Positions 8,420-17,109 of a stretch of 64,000 nucleotides of DNA are shown piece by piece. Positions within the stretch are counted from its first letter, which is position 1. The number at the start of each line of letters is the position of its first letter. This stretch comes from Phycisphaerae bacterium. Lineage in GTDB: Bacteria > Planctomycetota > Phycisphaerae > UBA1845 > Fen-1342. A program made the translations under genes and the position numbers. The stretch spans positions 62,001-126,000 of the forward strand of contig JAUIEC010000015.1 in assembly GCA_030428945.1 (NCBI GenBank). Reading direction: 5' to 3'. Under the pieces are notes generated by a model. The model was not told where the DNA came from and made no database searches. It saw only the letters and a program-made list of their open reading frames with translations.

Positions 8420-10039
8420 TCATCCGTGCTGGGCGGCGACGATTTCGGGCATTTCGATCCGGGCCCGGTTGACCTGCTGCTGCCAGCGTTCGCGCTGCCG
8501 GTTGACGCTGGCCCGCAGACGCTGGCAGAACTCGGGGTCGAACTGGGTGCCGGCCGCGGCGTCGATCGCGTCGAGGGCCTGGTCGATCGACTTGCCGCCG
8601 CGGTGTCCGCGGTTGCAGGTGATCGAGTCGAACGCTTCGGTGATCGCCAGCAGCCGCGAGCCGATCGGAATGCTCGTCTCGCGCAGGCCGTCCGGGAAAC
8701 CGGCTCCGTCCCAGCGCTCGCGCAGGTGGCGGATGATGGTCGTCTCGGTCTCGAAGACGCGCAGCGGTTCGAGGATCTTGCAGGTCACCAGTGGCACTTC
8801 CCGCAGCAGGGCCGCTTCGGCCGGGTTCGACGACTGCGGCTTGAGCAGCAGGTCGTCGGGCAGGCCGATCTTGCCGAGGTCGTGCAGCATCGCGGCGTTG
8901 GCGATTGCGGTCTTGAGCTGCTTCGGCCAGCCCATGTCCTCGACCAGCCACTTGGTGTAGAGCGTCACGTTCCGCGAGTGCCAGGCGCTGTAGCCGTCGC
9001 GGGCTTCGAGGGCCTGGATCAGGGCCCAGACGCTCTGCAGGCAGTACTCCTTGGCCCGCAGGCTCAGGGCGACGACTTCCTTGCGAAGCCGCTCGACCTC
9101 CGGGGCCCGCATGGCCGGATCCGGGTCGGCGGCGTCGAGCCGGTCGCAGCGCGTCACCCGGTTGCGCCCGGCGTGCTTGCTCTGGTAGAGGCTCTGGTCG
9201 GACAGGTTGATCAGGTCGCTGACCGACTGCACGCGCGGATCGGACGAGGACGCCAGGCCGAAGGACGCGTGGATCAGAAGGTCCGGCTGGGCCGGCAACT
9301 GCACGTGAATCGGCAGCGTCTCGCGAAGCCGCTCGGCCAGCCCGGCCGCATCGTCGAGACTGGTTTCCGGACAGATGACCGCGAACTCCTCGCCGCCGTA
9401 GCGGGCGACGCGATCGGTCTCGCGGACACCGTTCTTGAGGTGCCGGGCGGTCAGCTTGAGGACCGAGTTACCGACCTCGTGTCCGTAGGTGTCGTTGATC
9501 GCCTTGAAGTGGTCCAGGTCGACCATCATCAGGGTCACCTCGCCCCCGTAACGTCGCGTCCGCTGAAATTCGTTTTCGAGCTGATCGCGAAAGGAGGCGT
9601 GATTCCAGAGATCGGTCAGGCCGTCGACCAGGGCATTCCGCCGCAACTGCTCCTGCAGCCGGTGGAACCGCAGGCCGTTGCGGACGCGGGCCAGGACTTC
9701 CTCGATGTGCAGCGGTTTCTGGATGTAGTCGTCCGCGCCGGCCTGCAGCGTGCGGGTCTTGTTGCCCGGTCGCTCCTGGCCGGCGATGACGATCACGTAG
9801 GTCCCGTCGAGCGTCGGGTCGGCCCGCAGGTGCCGGCAGATCTGCAGTCCGCTCAGCGAGGGGAGTTGCAGGCCGCAGATGACCACCTTCGGACGTTCCT
9901 GGTAGATGGTCTTGAGACCTTCGGGGCCGTCGACGGCTTCGGCGATGGAGTAGCCGTGCGGTTCGAGGCTGCGGCGAAGCGTCTCGCGCTGCTCCGAATC
10001 TCCGTCCACGACGCAGATGTCAATCGCGTTGTTGTTCAC
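8420..10039 (-). CDS. REC-GGDEF-HD-GYP signalling protein with degenerate receiver and HD-GYP domains
   Basis: A 539-aa cytoplasmic regulator. I chose a GTG start at 10039 (VNNNAIDICVVDGDSEQ), as the upstream in-frame extension has no domain. Residues 1-125 form a receiver, but the phospho-acceptor position is Gly (VVICGLQLP instead of D four residues before P) and the switch Thr/Ser is Ala. The GGDEF domain (about 140-300) is intact, with RYGGEEFAVI and an RETD inhibitory site five residues upstream. The C-terminal HD-GYP domain keeps HDLGKIG but has LRERWDGAGFP where active enzymes have HHExxDGxGYP, and it lacks the KxH-type His. It is therefore probably an active diguanylate cyclase with non-catalytic flanking domains; that is inference from residues. 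Confidence 0.9.
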   Translation of the reverse strand: MNNNAIDICVVDGDSEQRETLRRSLEPHGYSIAEAVDGPEGLKTIYQERPKVVICGLQLPSLSGLQICRHLRADPTLDGTYVIVIAGQERPGNKTRTLQAGADDYIQKPLHIEEVLARVRNGLRFHRLQEQLRRNALVDGLTDLWNHASFRDQLENEFQRTRRYGGEVTLMMVDLDHFKAINDTYGHEVGNSVLKLTARHLKNGVRETDRVARYGGEEFAVICPETSLDDAAGLAERLRETLPIHVQLPAQPDLLIHASFGLASSSDPRVQSVSDLINLSDQSLYQSKHAGRNRVTRCDRLDAADPDPAMRAPEVERLRKEVVALSLRAKEYCLQSVWALIQALEARDGYSAWHSRNVTLYTKWLVEDMGWPKQLKTAIANAAMLHDLGKIGLPDDLLLKPQSSNPAEAALLREVPLVTCKILEPLRVFETETTIIRHLRERWDGAGFPDGLRETSIPIGSRLLAITEAFDSITCNRGHRGGKSIDQALDAIDAAAGTQFDPEFCQRLRASVNRQRERWQQQVNRARIEMPEIVAAQHG

Positions 10040-10200
10040 GGTGCTGCCCTGTCGCGTCCTGTGCTGACCGTGCGGATGGCGCTGCGGCGGAGGCGGCCCG
10101 CGGCCCGAGGTCAGCGGCTCTTCACTATCCCAAGAGTGCAAAACGTGCCGCCCCCCGGACGGGAATTTCGCGGCCGGCCCCCGTTTTGGGCTCTGGATCC

Positions 10201-10206
10201 TATAAT
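10201..10206 (+). promoter_or_regulatory. Perfect -10 hexamer (TATAAT) for the cytochrome-panB run
   Basis: TATAAT lies 38 bases before the ATG at 10244 in a divergent intergenic region. I see no good -35 box at 16-18 bases. The transcript would carry a strong ribosome-binding site, AAGGAG, shortly before the start. Confidence 0.55.
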
Positions 10207-10243
10207 TCGAGGTCCGGGCGGACCACGAAAAGGAGATCCCGCA

Positions 10244-10684
10244 ATGCGACCCTTCGCAGCCCTCGTGCTGGCAGGACTGGTAATGGTGATCATCAGCGTC
10301 GTTCCGCGCGACGCGACCGCTTCGGCCGCCGGCCTGCTCGGCCCCGGCCAGCCGGTCGCCCCGGAAGAGATGCTGATGCTCTGGCACGACCGGGCCTACG
10401 GACAGTTGAAACTCGCCATCCTCAAGAAGAAGGCCCAGCGCGGCGTCGAACAGGCCTGGCTGCTGGCCGAACTCGCCAACGCCAACCAGGGCCACAACAA
10501 TGACCCGCGCTACAAGGCTTTCGCCGCCTCGCTCAGCAAACTCGCGGCCGACGCGGCCGGGGCGTTGCAGGACGAGAAGTTCGATCCCGCCAAGGACCTG
10601 CTGCGGCAGATGGATCAGCAGTGCACCGCCTGTCACGACCAGTTTCGCAACGACGACGATGCCAAGACGCAGCAGGGGGACTGA
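10244..10684 (+). CDS. Small periplasmic c-type cytochrome (cytochrome c'-like, C-terminal CTACH)
   Basis: A 146-aa exported protein. The signal peptide (about residues 1-28) precedes a helical body, and a single heme-binding CxxCH motif (CTACH) lies near the C-terminus at about residue 130. A C-terminal heme motif in a helical protein of this size resembles the cytochrome c' / b562 fold, though identity is too low to name a subfamily. A strong AAGGAG ribosome-binding site fixes the ATG. The panB GTG follows the stop after only 3 bases, so the two are probably co-transcribed although functionally unrelated. Confidence 0.82.
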   Translation: MRPFAALVLAGLVMVIISVVPRDATASAAGLLGPGQPVAPEEMLMLWHDRAYGQLKLAILKKKAQRGVEQAWLLAELANANQGHNNDPRYKAFAASLSKLAADAAGALQDEKFDPAKDLLRQMDQQCTACHDQFRNDDDAKTQQGD

Positions 10685-10687
10685 CTG

Positions 10688-11530
10688 GTGAAGCTCGATC
10701 CGCGGCGGGACAAGATCACCCTGGCCGATCTGCAGGCCTGCGCGGCCGGCGGGCGACGCTTCGCCATGCTGACCGCGTACGACTTCGCGATGGCATCCCA
10801 GGCCCAGGCCGCCGGCGTTCCGGTGCTGCTGGTCGGTGACTCGCTCGGCAGCGTGCTGCTCGGGCAGGAGTCCACCCGCGGCGTCCCGCTGGACCTGATC
10901 GTGACGCTGGCCGAGGCCGTCCGACGCGGCGCCCCGCAGGTCTACCTCGTCGGCGACATGCCCTACGTCGCGATGCAGGGCGGCCGGGACAGCATTCTCG
11001 CGGCCGCCCGGCGATTCCGGGACGAAGCCCGCTGTGATGCGGTCAAGCTCGAGACCGGCCGGGCCGACGCCGACAGCGTCGCCGCACTCCACGCGGACGG
11101 ATTCACCGTGATCGCGCATCTCGGCCTGTGCCCGCAGCAGGTCGAGACGCGGGCCGAACTGCGGGCCCAGGCCCGTGACGCCGAGGCGATCCGTATCCTC
11201 GTTGCGGACTGCTCCGAAATGGTCGCCCGCGGAGCCGACATGATTCTGCTCGAGGCCGTCCCCAACGAGGCCGCCAGCGCCGTCGTCGCAGCGGTCGATG
11301 TTCCCGTGATCGGCTGCGGGGCCGGACCCGCCTGTCACGGCCACGTCGTCGTGACGCACGACATGCTCGGCATCGGGGACGGCCGACCGCCCCGCTTCGT
11401 GCCGGTCCTCGCGTCCGTCGGCCGCGACATCGAGGCGGCGATGGCCACCTACGTCGAGCAGATCGGCGACGGCACCTACCCGGGCCCCGAACACGTCTAC
11501 GGGATGCGGAAGGCCGCGACCCCGTCCTGA
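10688..11530 (+). CDS. panB: 3-methyl-2-oxobutanoate hydroxymethyltransferase (ketopantoate hydroxymethyltransferase), divergent
   Basis: A 280-aa TIM-barrel enzyme that transfers a hydroxymethyl group from methylene-tetrahydrofolate to ketoisovalerate, the first step of pantothenate and CoA synthesis. Metal and catalytic positions are kept: LVGDSLG, VGDMPYV, VKLETG (Glu of the usual KxEGG) and LLEAVP (catalytic Glu). The usual GHLGLTPQ is AHLGLCPQ, and the FGGYKVQG-type loop after it is missing, so the protein is unusual in sequence. It starts with GTG 3 bases after the cytochrome gene. The methyltransferase ATG follows its TGA after one base. coaD of the same pathway lies 3 kb downstream on the same strand. 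Confidence 0.85.
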   Translation: MKLDPRRDKITLADLQACAAGGRRFAMLTAYDFAMASQAQAAGVPVLLVGDSLGSVLLGQESTRGVPLDLIVTLAEAVRRGAPQVYLVGDMPYVAMQGGRDSILAAARRFRDEARCDAVKLETGRADADSVAALHADGFTVIAHLGLCPQQVETRAELRAQARDAEAIRILVADCSEMVARGADMILLEAVPNEAASAVVAAVDVPVIGCGAGPACHGHVVVTHDMLGIGDGRPPRFVPVLASVGRDIEAAMATYVEQIGDGTYPGPEHVYGMRKAATPS

Positions 11531-11531
11531 G

Positions 11532-12401
11532 ATGCAGCCTCCGAACCGCTGCATCGCCTGTGACCACGCGCCGCGCGCGGCCGAACGGGTCGGCCGGGTG
11601 CGCCTGCTGCGCTGCCCGCGCTGTCGCCTGGCCTGGTGGCGCTGGCCCGCGTTTGCGGCCGAGGACTTCTACGACCGCGACTACTTCCAGGGCACGTCGG
11701 CCGCCAAGGGATACCGCGACTACGCCGCACTCGAGGCCGGCCTGCTGCGCACCGCGGCGGCCCGCCTGGCGACGCTGCGGCGCCTGGGACACGCGGGCGG
11801 CCGCCTGCTGGATGTCGGCTGCGGAACAGGCGTCTTCCTGGACGCCGCCCGGCGGAAGGGCTGGACCGTGCGCGGGATCGAGCCCAGCCCCTTCGCGGCC
11901 GGGCAGGCCCGCGGGCGCGGGCATGACGTCGCCGCCGTGGCGATCGAGCGCGGCCTCGACCAGGTCGACCCGAACCAGGACTGCATCACGCTGTGGGACT
12001 GCATCGAGCACCTGCCCGACCCGCGCGGAACACTGGCCGGGCTGGCCGGCCGACTGCGGCCGGGCGGGCTGCTGGCGCTGTCGACCGGCGACGTGACCTC
12101 GTTGTGTGCCCGCTGGTCGGGACGCCGCTGGCACTTGTACAATTTCCCCGAACACCTGTTCTTCTTCTCGCCCCAGGCGCTGCGACTGCTGCTGGCCCGG
12201 GCCGGATGCCGCGTCATCCGCATCCGGCGGGAAGTGAACTGGGTGACCAGCGGCTACATCGCCGAGCGACTCGGCAAGACGCTGGCCGGTCGCGCGGACG
12301 CCGGGCACGCCGGCGGCCTGCTGCTGCCGGCGACGCTGGGAGATGTGCTGGGTGTCTACGCGGTGCGCGAGCGGCAGCCTGGTCAGCAGGTCACACGGTA
12401 A
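11532..12401 (+). CDS. SAM-dependent methyltransferase with N-terminal zinc-ribbon-like motif
   Basis: A 289-aa protein of the class I methyltransferase fold. An N-terminal four-Cys motif (CIACDH at residues 7-12, CPRCRLAW further on) probably binds zinc. It is followed by the SAM motif LLDVGCGTGVFLDAARRKG, an acidic motif-II residue (RGIEPS) and an LWDCIEHLPDP post-motif. Similar proteins act on sugars, lipids or small molecules, and no substrate can be named here. The start follows panB closely. Its last codons (QPGQQVTR) lie inside an 8-bp tandem array that crosses the stop codon. Confidence 0.85.
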   Translation: MQPPNRCIACDHAPRAAERVGRVRLLRCPRCRLAWWRWPAFAAEDFYDRDYFQGTSAAKGYRDYAALEAGLLRTAAARLATLRRLGHAGGRLLDVGCGTGVFLDAARRKGWTVRGIEPSPFAAGQARGRGHDVAAVAIERGLDQVDPNQDCITLWDCIEHLPDPRGTLAGLAGRLRPGGLLALSTGDVTSLCARWSGRRWHLYNFPEHLFFFSPQALRLLLARAGCRVIRIRREVNWVTSGYIAERLGKTLAGRADAGHAGGLLLPATLGDVLGVYAVRERQPGQQVTR

Positions 12402-12412
12402 GCAGGTGAGCA
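12381..12412 (+). repeat. Octamer array crossing the methyltransferase stop codon
   Basis: Four consecutive imperfect 8-bp units of the pattern GGTNAGCA (GGTCAGCA, GGTCACAC, GGTAAGCA, GGTGAGCA). The gene's TAA lies inside the third unit, so the array supplies the C-terminal residues. A related short array is at 22288-22304, and a looser one at 44571-44625. Confidence 0.7.
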
Positions 12413-12456
12413 GGGCGGCACGCGGCCCATCGCCGGGTTGAATCGGGAGACTGGAC

Positions 12457-13242
12457 TTGTCGCACTATCCGCTGACGCAGACGGACCTGCTGGCGGAGGG
12501 GCCGTTGCTGCGGCTGGGCAGTTCGCTGCACTGGCTCCGTGATGTCAGCAGCACCAACGCCTTTCTGCTGGATGCGGCCGAGCACCTGGCCGACGGGGCG
12601 ATCGCGTGGGCCGAGCATCAGAGCGCCGGACGCGGGCGGCGCGGACGGCGGTGGGAGGCGCCGCGCGGGGCGTCGATCCTGCTCAGCGTCCTGCTGCGCG
12701 AACGTCTGCCGAGCGTGCTGGTCGAGGAGATCACGCTGGCCGCCGCCCTCGCGGCCCGCGCGGCGGTCGAGCGGACTACGGCCTGCCCGGTGCAGTTGCG
12801 CTGGCCGAACGACCTGTACGTCGGGCCGCGCAAGCTCGGGGGCGTGCTGGCCGAGAGTCGCCCGCTGTCGGACGGCAGCCGGGGCCTGGTGGTCGGCGTC
12901 GGGATCAACTGCCTGCAGCACGCCGGGCACTTTCCGGAGGAAATCCGCGACCGGGCGACGTCGCTCGACCTGGAGTGCAGCACCGCCGTGCGGCGCGGTC
13001 CGGTGGCCGCGGCGCTGCTGGCGGAACTCGATCGCTGCGTGCAGTCCCCCGACCGGGCGGCCTGGCAGCGGCAGTGGCGCGAGGTCAGCGCCGATCTGGG
13101 CACCCGCGTGGAGGTGCTGGAGGACGGGCGGGCGTTCTCGGGGACGGTCGTCGACCTGATCGACGGGGGGCACCTGGTTCTGCAACTCGACCGGGCCGGG
13201 CGGCGGGCATTCTCGCCCCAGACGACCTCGCGAGGCGGCTGA
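12457..13242 (+). CDS. birA: Biotin--[acetyl-CoA-carboxylase] ligase, monofunctional (no repressor domain)
   Basis: A 261-aa enzyme that attaches biotin to the carrier domain of biotin-dependent carboxylases through biotinyl-AMP. Signature motifs are SSTNAFL, the biotinyl-AMP loop SAGRGRRGRRW, and RWPNDLYVGPRKLGGVLAES (the KWPND region), with a small C-terminal beta-barrel. There is no N-terminal helix-turn-helix, so it should lack the repressor function of E. coli BirA. It starts with TTG at 12457. It lies in a run of cofactor genes (panB, coaD). Confidence 0.92.
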   Translation: MSHYPLTQTDLLAEGPLLRLGSSLHWLRDVSSTNAFLLDAAEHLADGAIAWAEHQSAGRGRRGRRWEAPRGASILLSVLLRERLPSVLVEEITLAAALAARAAVERTTACPVQLRWPNDLYVGPRKLGGVLAESRPLSDGSRGLVVGVGINCLQHAGHFPEEIRDRATSLDLECSTAVRRGPVAAALLAELDRCVQSPDRAAWQRQWREVSADLGTRVEVLEDGRAFSGTVVDLIDGGHLVLQLDRAGRRAFSPQTTSRGG

Positions 13243-13350
13243 GCTTGGCGTCCTCGGCCGGGCTGGTTAGGATCGCCGGTCTTGCGCCGCGCAGACGGGT
13301 GGGGCGTTTCGAGGAACCAGGGAACCGCACAGGCAGCGGAGGGATTGCAG

Positions 13351-14256
13351 ATGTCACTTCTGGTAACCGGCTCGATCGGGATTGATTCGGTCGAGACGCC
13401 GCACGGCAAGGTTGAGAACGTCCTCGGCGGATCCTCGATCTACTTTTCGCTCTCGGCCGCCTGTTTCGCGGACGTTCGCCTGGTCGGCGTGGTCGGCGAG
13501 GACTTCGACATGGACATGCTCGCCCCGCTCCGCCGCAAGCGGATCGACATCGGCGGCGTCGAGGTCCGCAGCGGCAGCCGGACCTTCCGCTGGCAGGGCA
13601 AGTACCAGGGCGCGATGAACGATGCCGAGACCGTCGGCGTCGAACTGAACGTGCTGGGCGAGGACGGCGCGAAGATCCCCGAGGCCTTCGCCGACAGCCG
13701 CCACATCTTCCTGGCCAACACGCACCCGGCCCTGCAGAAACACTTCGCCGGCGTCTTCTCGTCGGCCGAACTGATCGTCATGGACACGATGAACCTGTGG
13801 ATCGAGAACGAGGCCGACGCGCTGCGCGACACGCTCCGAGCCGTGCACGGGCTCGTGCTGAACGAGGGCGAGGCCCGCCTGCTGACCGGCTCGCACAACC
13901 TGGTCACGGCCGGGCGGCGGATCCTCGAAATGGGCCCGCGCTTCACGATCATCAAGAAGGGCGAACACGGCAGCCTGCTGGTGGCCGAGGACGACCTGTT
14001 CGTGCTGCCTGCCTACCCGACCGAGAAGACGATCGATCCGACCGGCTGCGGCGACACCTTCGCCGGTGGCGTGATGGGCTACCTGGCCGGGCAGGGCCGC
14101 TGCGACGGACCGACGCTGCGCCGGGCGATGGCCCGCGGTTCGGTGATCGCCAGTTTCGTGATCGAGTCGTTCTCGGTCGATGCCCTGGCGGCGGTGACCG
14201 GCGAGCAGATCGAGGAGCGACTGGCCGAACTGAAGCGGATCTCGGATTTCGCGTAG
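13351..14256 (+). CDS. PfkB-family carbohydrate/nucleoside kinase
   Basis: A 301-aa ribokinase-fold kinase. The N-terminal glycine motif (NVLGGSSIYFSLSAA) binds substrate, and the anion-hole motif DPTGCGDTFAGG at about 230-241 carries the catalytic Asp. The ATG at 13351 is preceded by GGAGGG at a good distance; an upstream in-frame ATG at 13282 would add residues without homology. The substrate cannot be read from the motifs. A -10-like TAGGAT sequence occurs about 80 bases upstream. Confidence 0.88.
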   Translation: MSLLVTGSIGIDSVETPHGKVENVLGGSSIYFSLSAACFADVRLVGVVGEDFDMDMLAPLRRKRIDIGGVEVRSGSRTFRWQGKYQGAMNDAETVGVELNVLGEDGAKIPEAFADSRHIFLANTHPALQKHFAGVFSSAELIVMDTMNLWIENEADALRDTLRAVHGLVLNEGEARLLTGSHNLVTAGRRILEMGPRFTIIKKGEHGSLLVAEDDLFVLPAYPTEKTIDPTGCGDTFAGGVMGYLAGQGRCDGPTLRRAMARGSVIASFVIESFSVDALAAVTGEQIEERLAELKRISDFA

Positions 14257-14355
14257 CGGACCGCGTCGCAGGACCGCTCCCCTTGCTGCTTGGCTCCCGG
14301 TGGCGGGTCGGCTACAACACGTGAGCCCGAAGCCTGTCGCCGTGGAGAGGCCGCC

Positions 14356-14865
14356 ATGCCGGAAACCCGCAAGCACATTGTCGCGGTCTATCCCGGGTCG
14401 TTCGATCCGCCCACCCACGGACACCTGAATGTCATCGAGCGGGCCTCACGCCTGTTCAACGAACTGGTCATCGGGGTCGGGCAGAACCCGGACAAGCGGC
14501 AGTTGTTCAGCGCCGAGCAGCGCTGCGACATGCTCGCCCCGCACATCAACAAGCTGCCGAATGTCCGCGTCGAGAGCTACGCCGGACTGACGATCGACTT
14601 CGTCAGGCACTGCGCCGGGCGGGTGCTCGTCCGCGGAATCCGCGATGCGGCCGATCTGAACAGCGAGATGCAGCAGGCCACCGTCAACGAGATGATCGGC
14701 GGCATCGAAACGATCTTCCTGATGACCAGCGACAAGTACGCCCTGATCTCCAGTTCGCTCGTCAAGCAGGTCTACCAGCTTGGCGGGGGCGATATCGACC
14801 GCCTGCAACGACTCGTTCCGGAAAACGTCGCCGCCGCGCTGGCGGCCAGGCTCGGGGAGCGCTGA
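14356..14865 (+). CDS. coaD: Phosphopantetheine adenylyltransferase
   Basis: A 169-aa enzyme that converts 4'-phosphopantetheine and ATP to dephospho-CoA, the penultimate step of CoA synthesis. It has the nucleotidyl-transferase motif YPGSFDPPTHGHLNVI, the LVRGIRDAADLNSEMQQA region, and the ISSSLVKQVYQLGG motif, all typical of bacterial CoaD. The ATG at 14356 gives the normal length. Together with panB it links this gene run to CoA metabolism. The next gene starts 3 bases after the stop. Confidence 0.95.
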   Translation: MPETRKHIVAVYPGSFDPPTHGHLNVIERASRLFNELVIGVGQNPDKRQLFSAEQRCDMLAPHINKLPNVRVESYAGLTIDFVRHCAGRVLVRGIRDAADLNSEMQQATVNEMIGGIETIFLMTSDKYALISSSLVKQVYQLGGGDIDRLQRLVPENVAAALAARLGER

Positions 14866-14868
14866 TCC

Positions 14869-15912
14869 ATGATCCCGCTCCTGCCGCTCCTGCTGCTCGT
14901 CGCGTTCCAGGCCACGCAACCCGCGGCCGATCCGGTTCGCTACGCCGACCTGTTCGCCCAGGTTCTCGGCGAGGATCGCTACCTGGCCGAGGATGCCCGC
15001 GAACGCTTCATCCAGGCCTACGCCCGCGAGGCCCTGGCCGCGGTCGATCAGCTTGGTCCGCTCGACTTCGCCGCCCAGACGAAACTGCATGACGCCTTCG
15101 AGCAGGCCCACGCCGAGGTTCGCTGGCGCCTGGTCCGCCACGACCTGCCGCCCGAAGACCGGGCCCTGCTGGACCGCTTCGCCGAAACCTACCCGCAACT
15201 GCTTCGCCGCCTGTTCCACGCCTCGACCGACGAACGACTGGCCGCCCTCGAACGCATCCCGACCGTGCCCAACAGCGGTGCGGCCGTGGTCCTCGTCGCC
15301 ATGGCCGAGGACGGCGCGCCAGAGGTCGTCGAGCGGGCCCTGAAACTCGCGGCCGCGCAGGGCGGTCCGGTGATCGGCCGCGGGCTGCACCGCTACCTGC
15401 GGAAGATCCAGCGGCTGATCGACCAGGGCTTCTTCGCGGACAAGCATCCCGATATCGAACTCGTCGTCGGACAGTACGTGCACCAGGCGATCCGGGCCGT
15501 CGGCGCGGCCGAGTATGCCGAAGCCACGCCGGTCGTCCTGTCCCTCACCGCACACTTCGCCCGTCGGTACGATCCCAACATGTGGCCGATCGCCGACGTA
15601 CTCGAGGCCCTCGGACGGATGAAGGACCAGCGGGCCGTCCCGCTGCTGCTGTCGATGCTGCGCGAGCCGGTCCTGCTGCGGCACGGACGCACCGCCGACG
15701 GTCGCCGGATCACGCGGACCTCGGCCGACGCCGCCCTGGTCGCGCTGGTTCGCATCTTCGACCGCGAGCCGGACGCGTATGGACTGCTGGCCGAGCAGAA
15801 CGGCAGCTTCTTCGGGTTCGAGTCGACCGATCGGCGCGAGCAGGGCATCGCGGCGTTTCGGGCCTGGTACGCCGCCCGGCCGCAGGCGTCACAACCCGCC
15901 GGCGGGGACTGA
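14869..15912 (+). CDS. Exported hypothetical protein with HEAT-like helical repeats
   Basis: A 347-aa protein with a short signal peptide (MIPLLPLLLLVAFQATQ) and an all-helical body. Segments such as RLFHASTDERLAALERIPTV and ADVLEALGRMKDQRAVPLLL resemble HEAT repeats, which serve as protein-binding scaffolds. No catalytic motif is visible. It is 3 bases downstream of coaD and probably co-transcribed, but I see no functional link. Family not recognised. Confidence 0.7.
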   Translation: MIPLLPLLLLVAFQATQPAADPVRYADLFAQVLGEDRYLAEDARERFIQAYAREALAAVDQLGPLDFAAQTKLHDAFEQAHAEVRWRLVRHDLPPEDRALLDRFAETYPQLLRRLFHASTDERLAALERIPTVPNSGAAVVLVAMAEDGAPEVVERALKLAAAQGGPVIGRGLHRYLRKIQRLIDQGFFADKHPDIELVVGQYVHQAIRAVGAAEYAEATPVVLSLTAHFARRYDPNMWPIADVLEALGRMKDQRAVPLLLSMLREPVLLRHGRTADGRRITRTSADAALVALVRIFDREPDAYGLLAEQNGSFFGFESTDRREQGIAAFRAWYAARPQASQPAGGD

Positions 15913-16047
15913 CCACCGCGACGTGGTTCCGCACTCGAGCAGGTCAGCGGGCAACGTCGTCGCCGACCGCACGCGCACAAGCAGGCAGCTAAGCAGGCGC
16001 GGCGGCAAGCGAGGTCGGCCTGTCCGGCCGGCCTGTTCCCTTTGGCA

Positions 16048-17034
16048 CTATTGCCCGTCGGCCAGCACCTGGTCCTGTACGAGGACGACGCGACCGGTCT
16101 GGGAGGTGGCGGGTCGGACGACTTCGAGCCAGCTTGCGACCTGGTCGGGTTCGACCGCGGCAAAGCCGCTCAGGTTAAGGGGCATGGCGTCGGCATGTTC
16201 GGTTCCGGCCCGCAGGAAGAAGTCGCGGACGGCGACGACCGTCTGTCGTTCCAGCGTTGGTGAGGCGATGATCAGGCGGTAGGGGACTTCCTGGGTCTTC
16301 GCCAGGATCCGCAGCCTGTCGCGACCGATCTGCTTGTCGGTGCTGGTTTCGGGCAGGGCATCCCAGTCGTGGGCATCAACGAAGCCGGCGGCCGTGGCGC
16401 CGCTGGCGACGTCGCGGGCGATGTCCGCGGCGGACTCGCGGTGCCGCAGGGTGCCTGGCACGGGCAGCAGTTCGAGCGACAGGTTGCTGCGGGTGACCCC
16501 GTTTTCCTGGAGCAGTTTCAGTGCGGCGATGTGTGTGCGCGGGTGATCGGCCGGGCCGAAGGCGACGCGTTTCCGGGCGAGTTCCGGCACGCTTTGAATC
16601 GGGCTGTCCTGCTTGACCACCAGCAGGGCCGGACGGGCGACCTGTCCGCTGCGATCGACCGGGACCGCGACGATCGGGAAGTCGTCCTTGTTGCCGAGCC
16701 TGGCGTAGTCGAGCGGCGAAACCACGGCCAGGTGCGAAGTCCCGACCCGCAGGCTCGGTTCGATCTGGAACGAGAAGCACAACTCCGGAACGACGGTGCG
16801 CTGGATGTCCTTGCCGAGCGCCTGTCGGATCCCCCGGTAGGGGGCGAACGGATCGATCAGCTTGGCGACGGTCCCTTCGCCGGTCTCGCGCTGCTGCGCC
16901 GCGACGTGCAGCACGACCAGCGGTCGTTCGCTCAGGCCGATCAGGTTCAGGAATCGAACCGCGCCGCTGGCGCATCCGAGAGTCGCCACGAGCGCCGTTG
17001 TCAGGACAACGGCGAAGGCCTGCTGCGTTCGCAT
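16048..17034 (-). CDS. PhnD-like phosphate/phosphite/phosphonate ABC transporter substrate-binding protein
   Basis: A 328-aa exported periplasmic-binding-protein-type protein. The N-terminus is a signal sequence with a possible lipoprotein Cys (VATLGCAS), though the lipobox is not canonical. PhnD-family features are FAPYRGIRQALGKDIQR near the N-terminus, GTSHLAVVSPLDYARLG, and the late RVAFGPADHPRTHIAALKLL (family SPSGHL-like turn). The ATG is preceded by an unusually strong ribosome-binding site, AAGGAGGT. No ABC permease or ATPase is nearby, so it may be an orphan ligand sensor. It follows pyrK on the same strand after 75 bases. Confidence 0.8.
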   Translation of the reverse strand: MRTQQAFAVVLTTALVATLGCASGAVRFLNLIGLSERPLVVLHVAAQQRETGEGTVAKLIDPFAPYRGIRQALGKDIQRTVVPELCFSFQIEPSLRVGTSHLAVVSPLDYARLGNKDDFPIVAVPVDRSGQVARPALLVVKQDSPIQSVPELARKRVAFGPADHPRTHIAALKLLQENGVTRSNLSLELLPVPGTLRHRESAADIARDVASGATAAGFVDAHDWDALPETSTDKQIGRDRLRILAKTQEVPYRLIIASPTLERQTVVAVRDFFLRAGTEHADAMPLNLSGFAAVEPDQVASWLEVVRPATSQTGRVVLVQDQVLADGQ

Positions 17035-17109
17035 CCGCGCACCTCCTTGTGGTTTGGCTGCCTTATCATATGCGAATCGACCCGCGGCGCGGCGGAAGGT
17101 GAGTGAAAG

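Noticed and set aside
4815..8960. 1381-codon plus-strand frame opposite the dockerin-type gene
   Set aside because: It includes the heptamer arrays as CSLFPVPCSLFP-type peptide and is otherwise a mirror of the real minus-strand gene.
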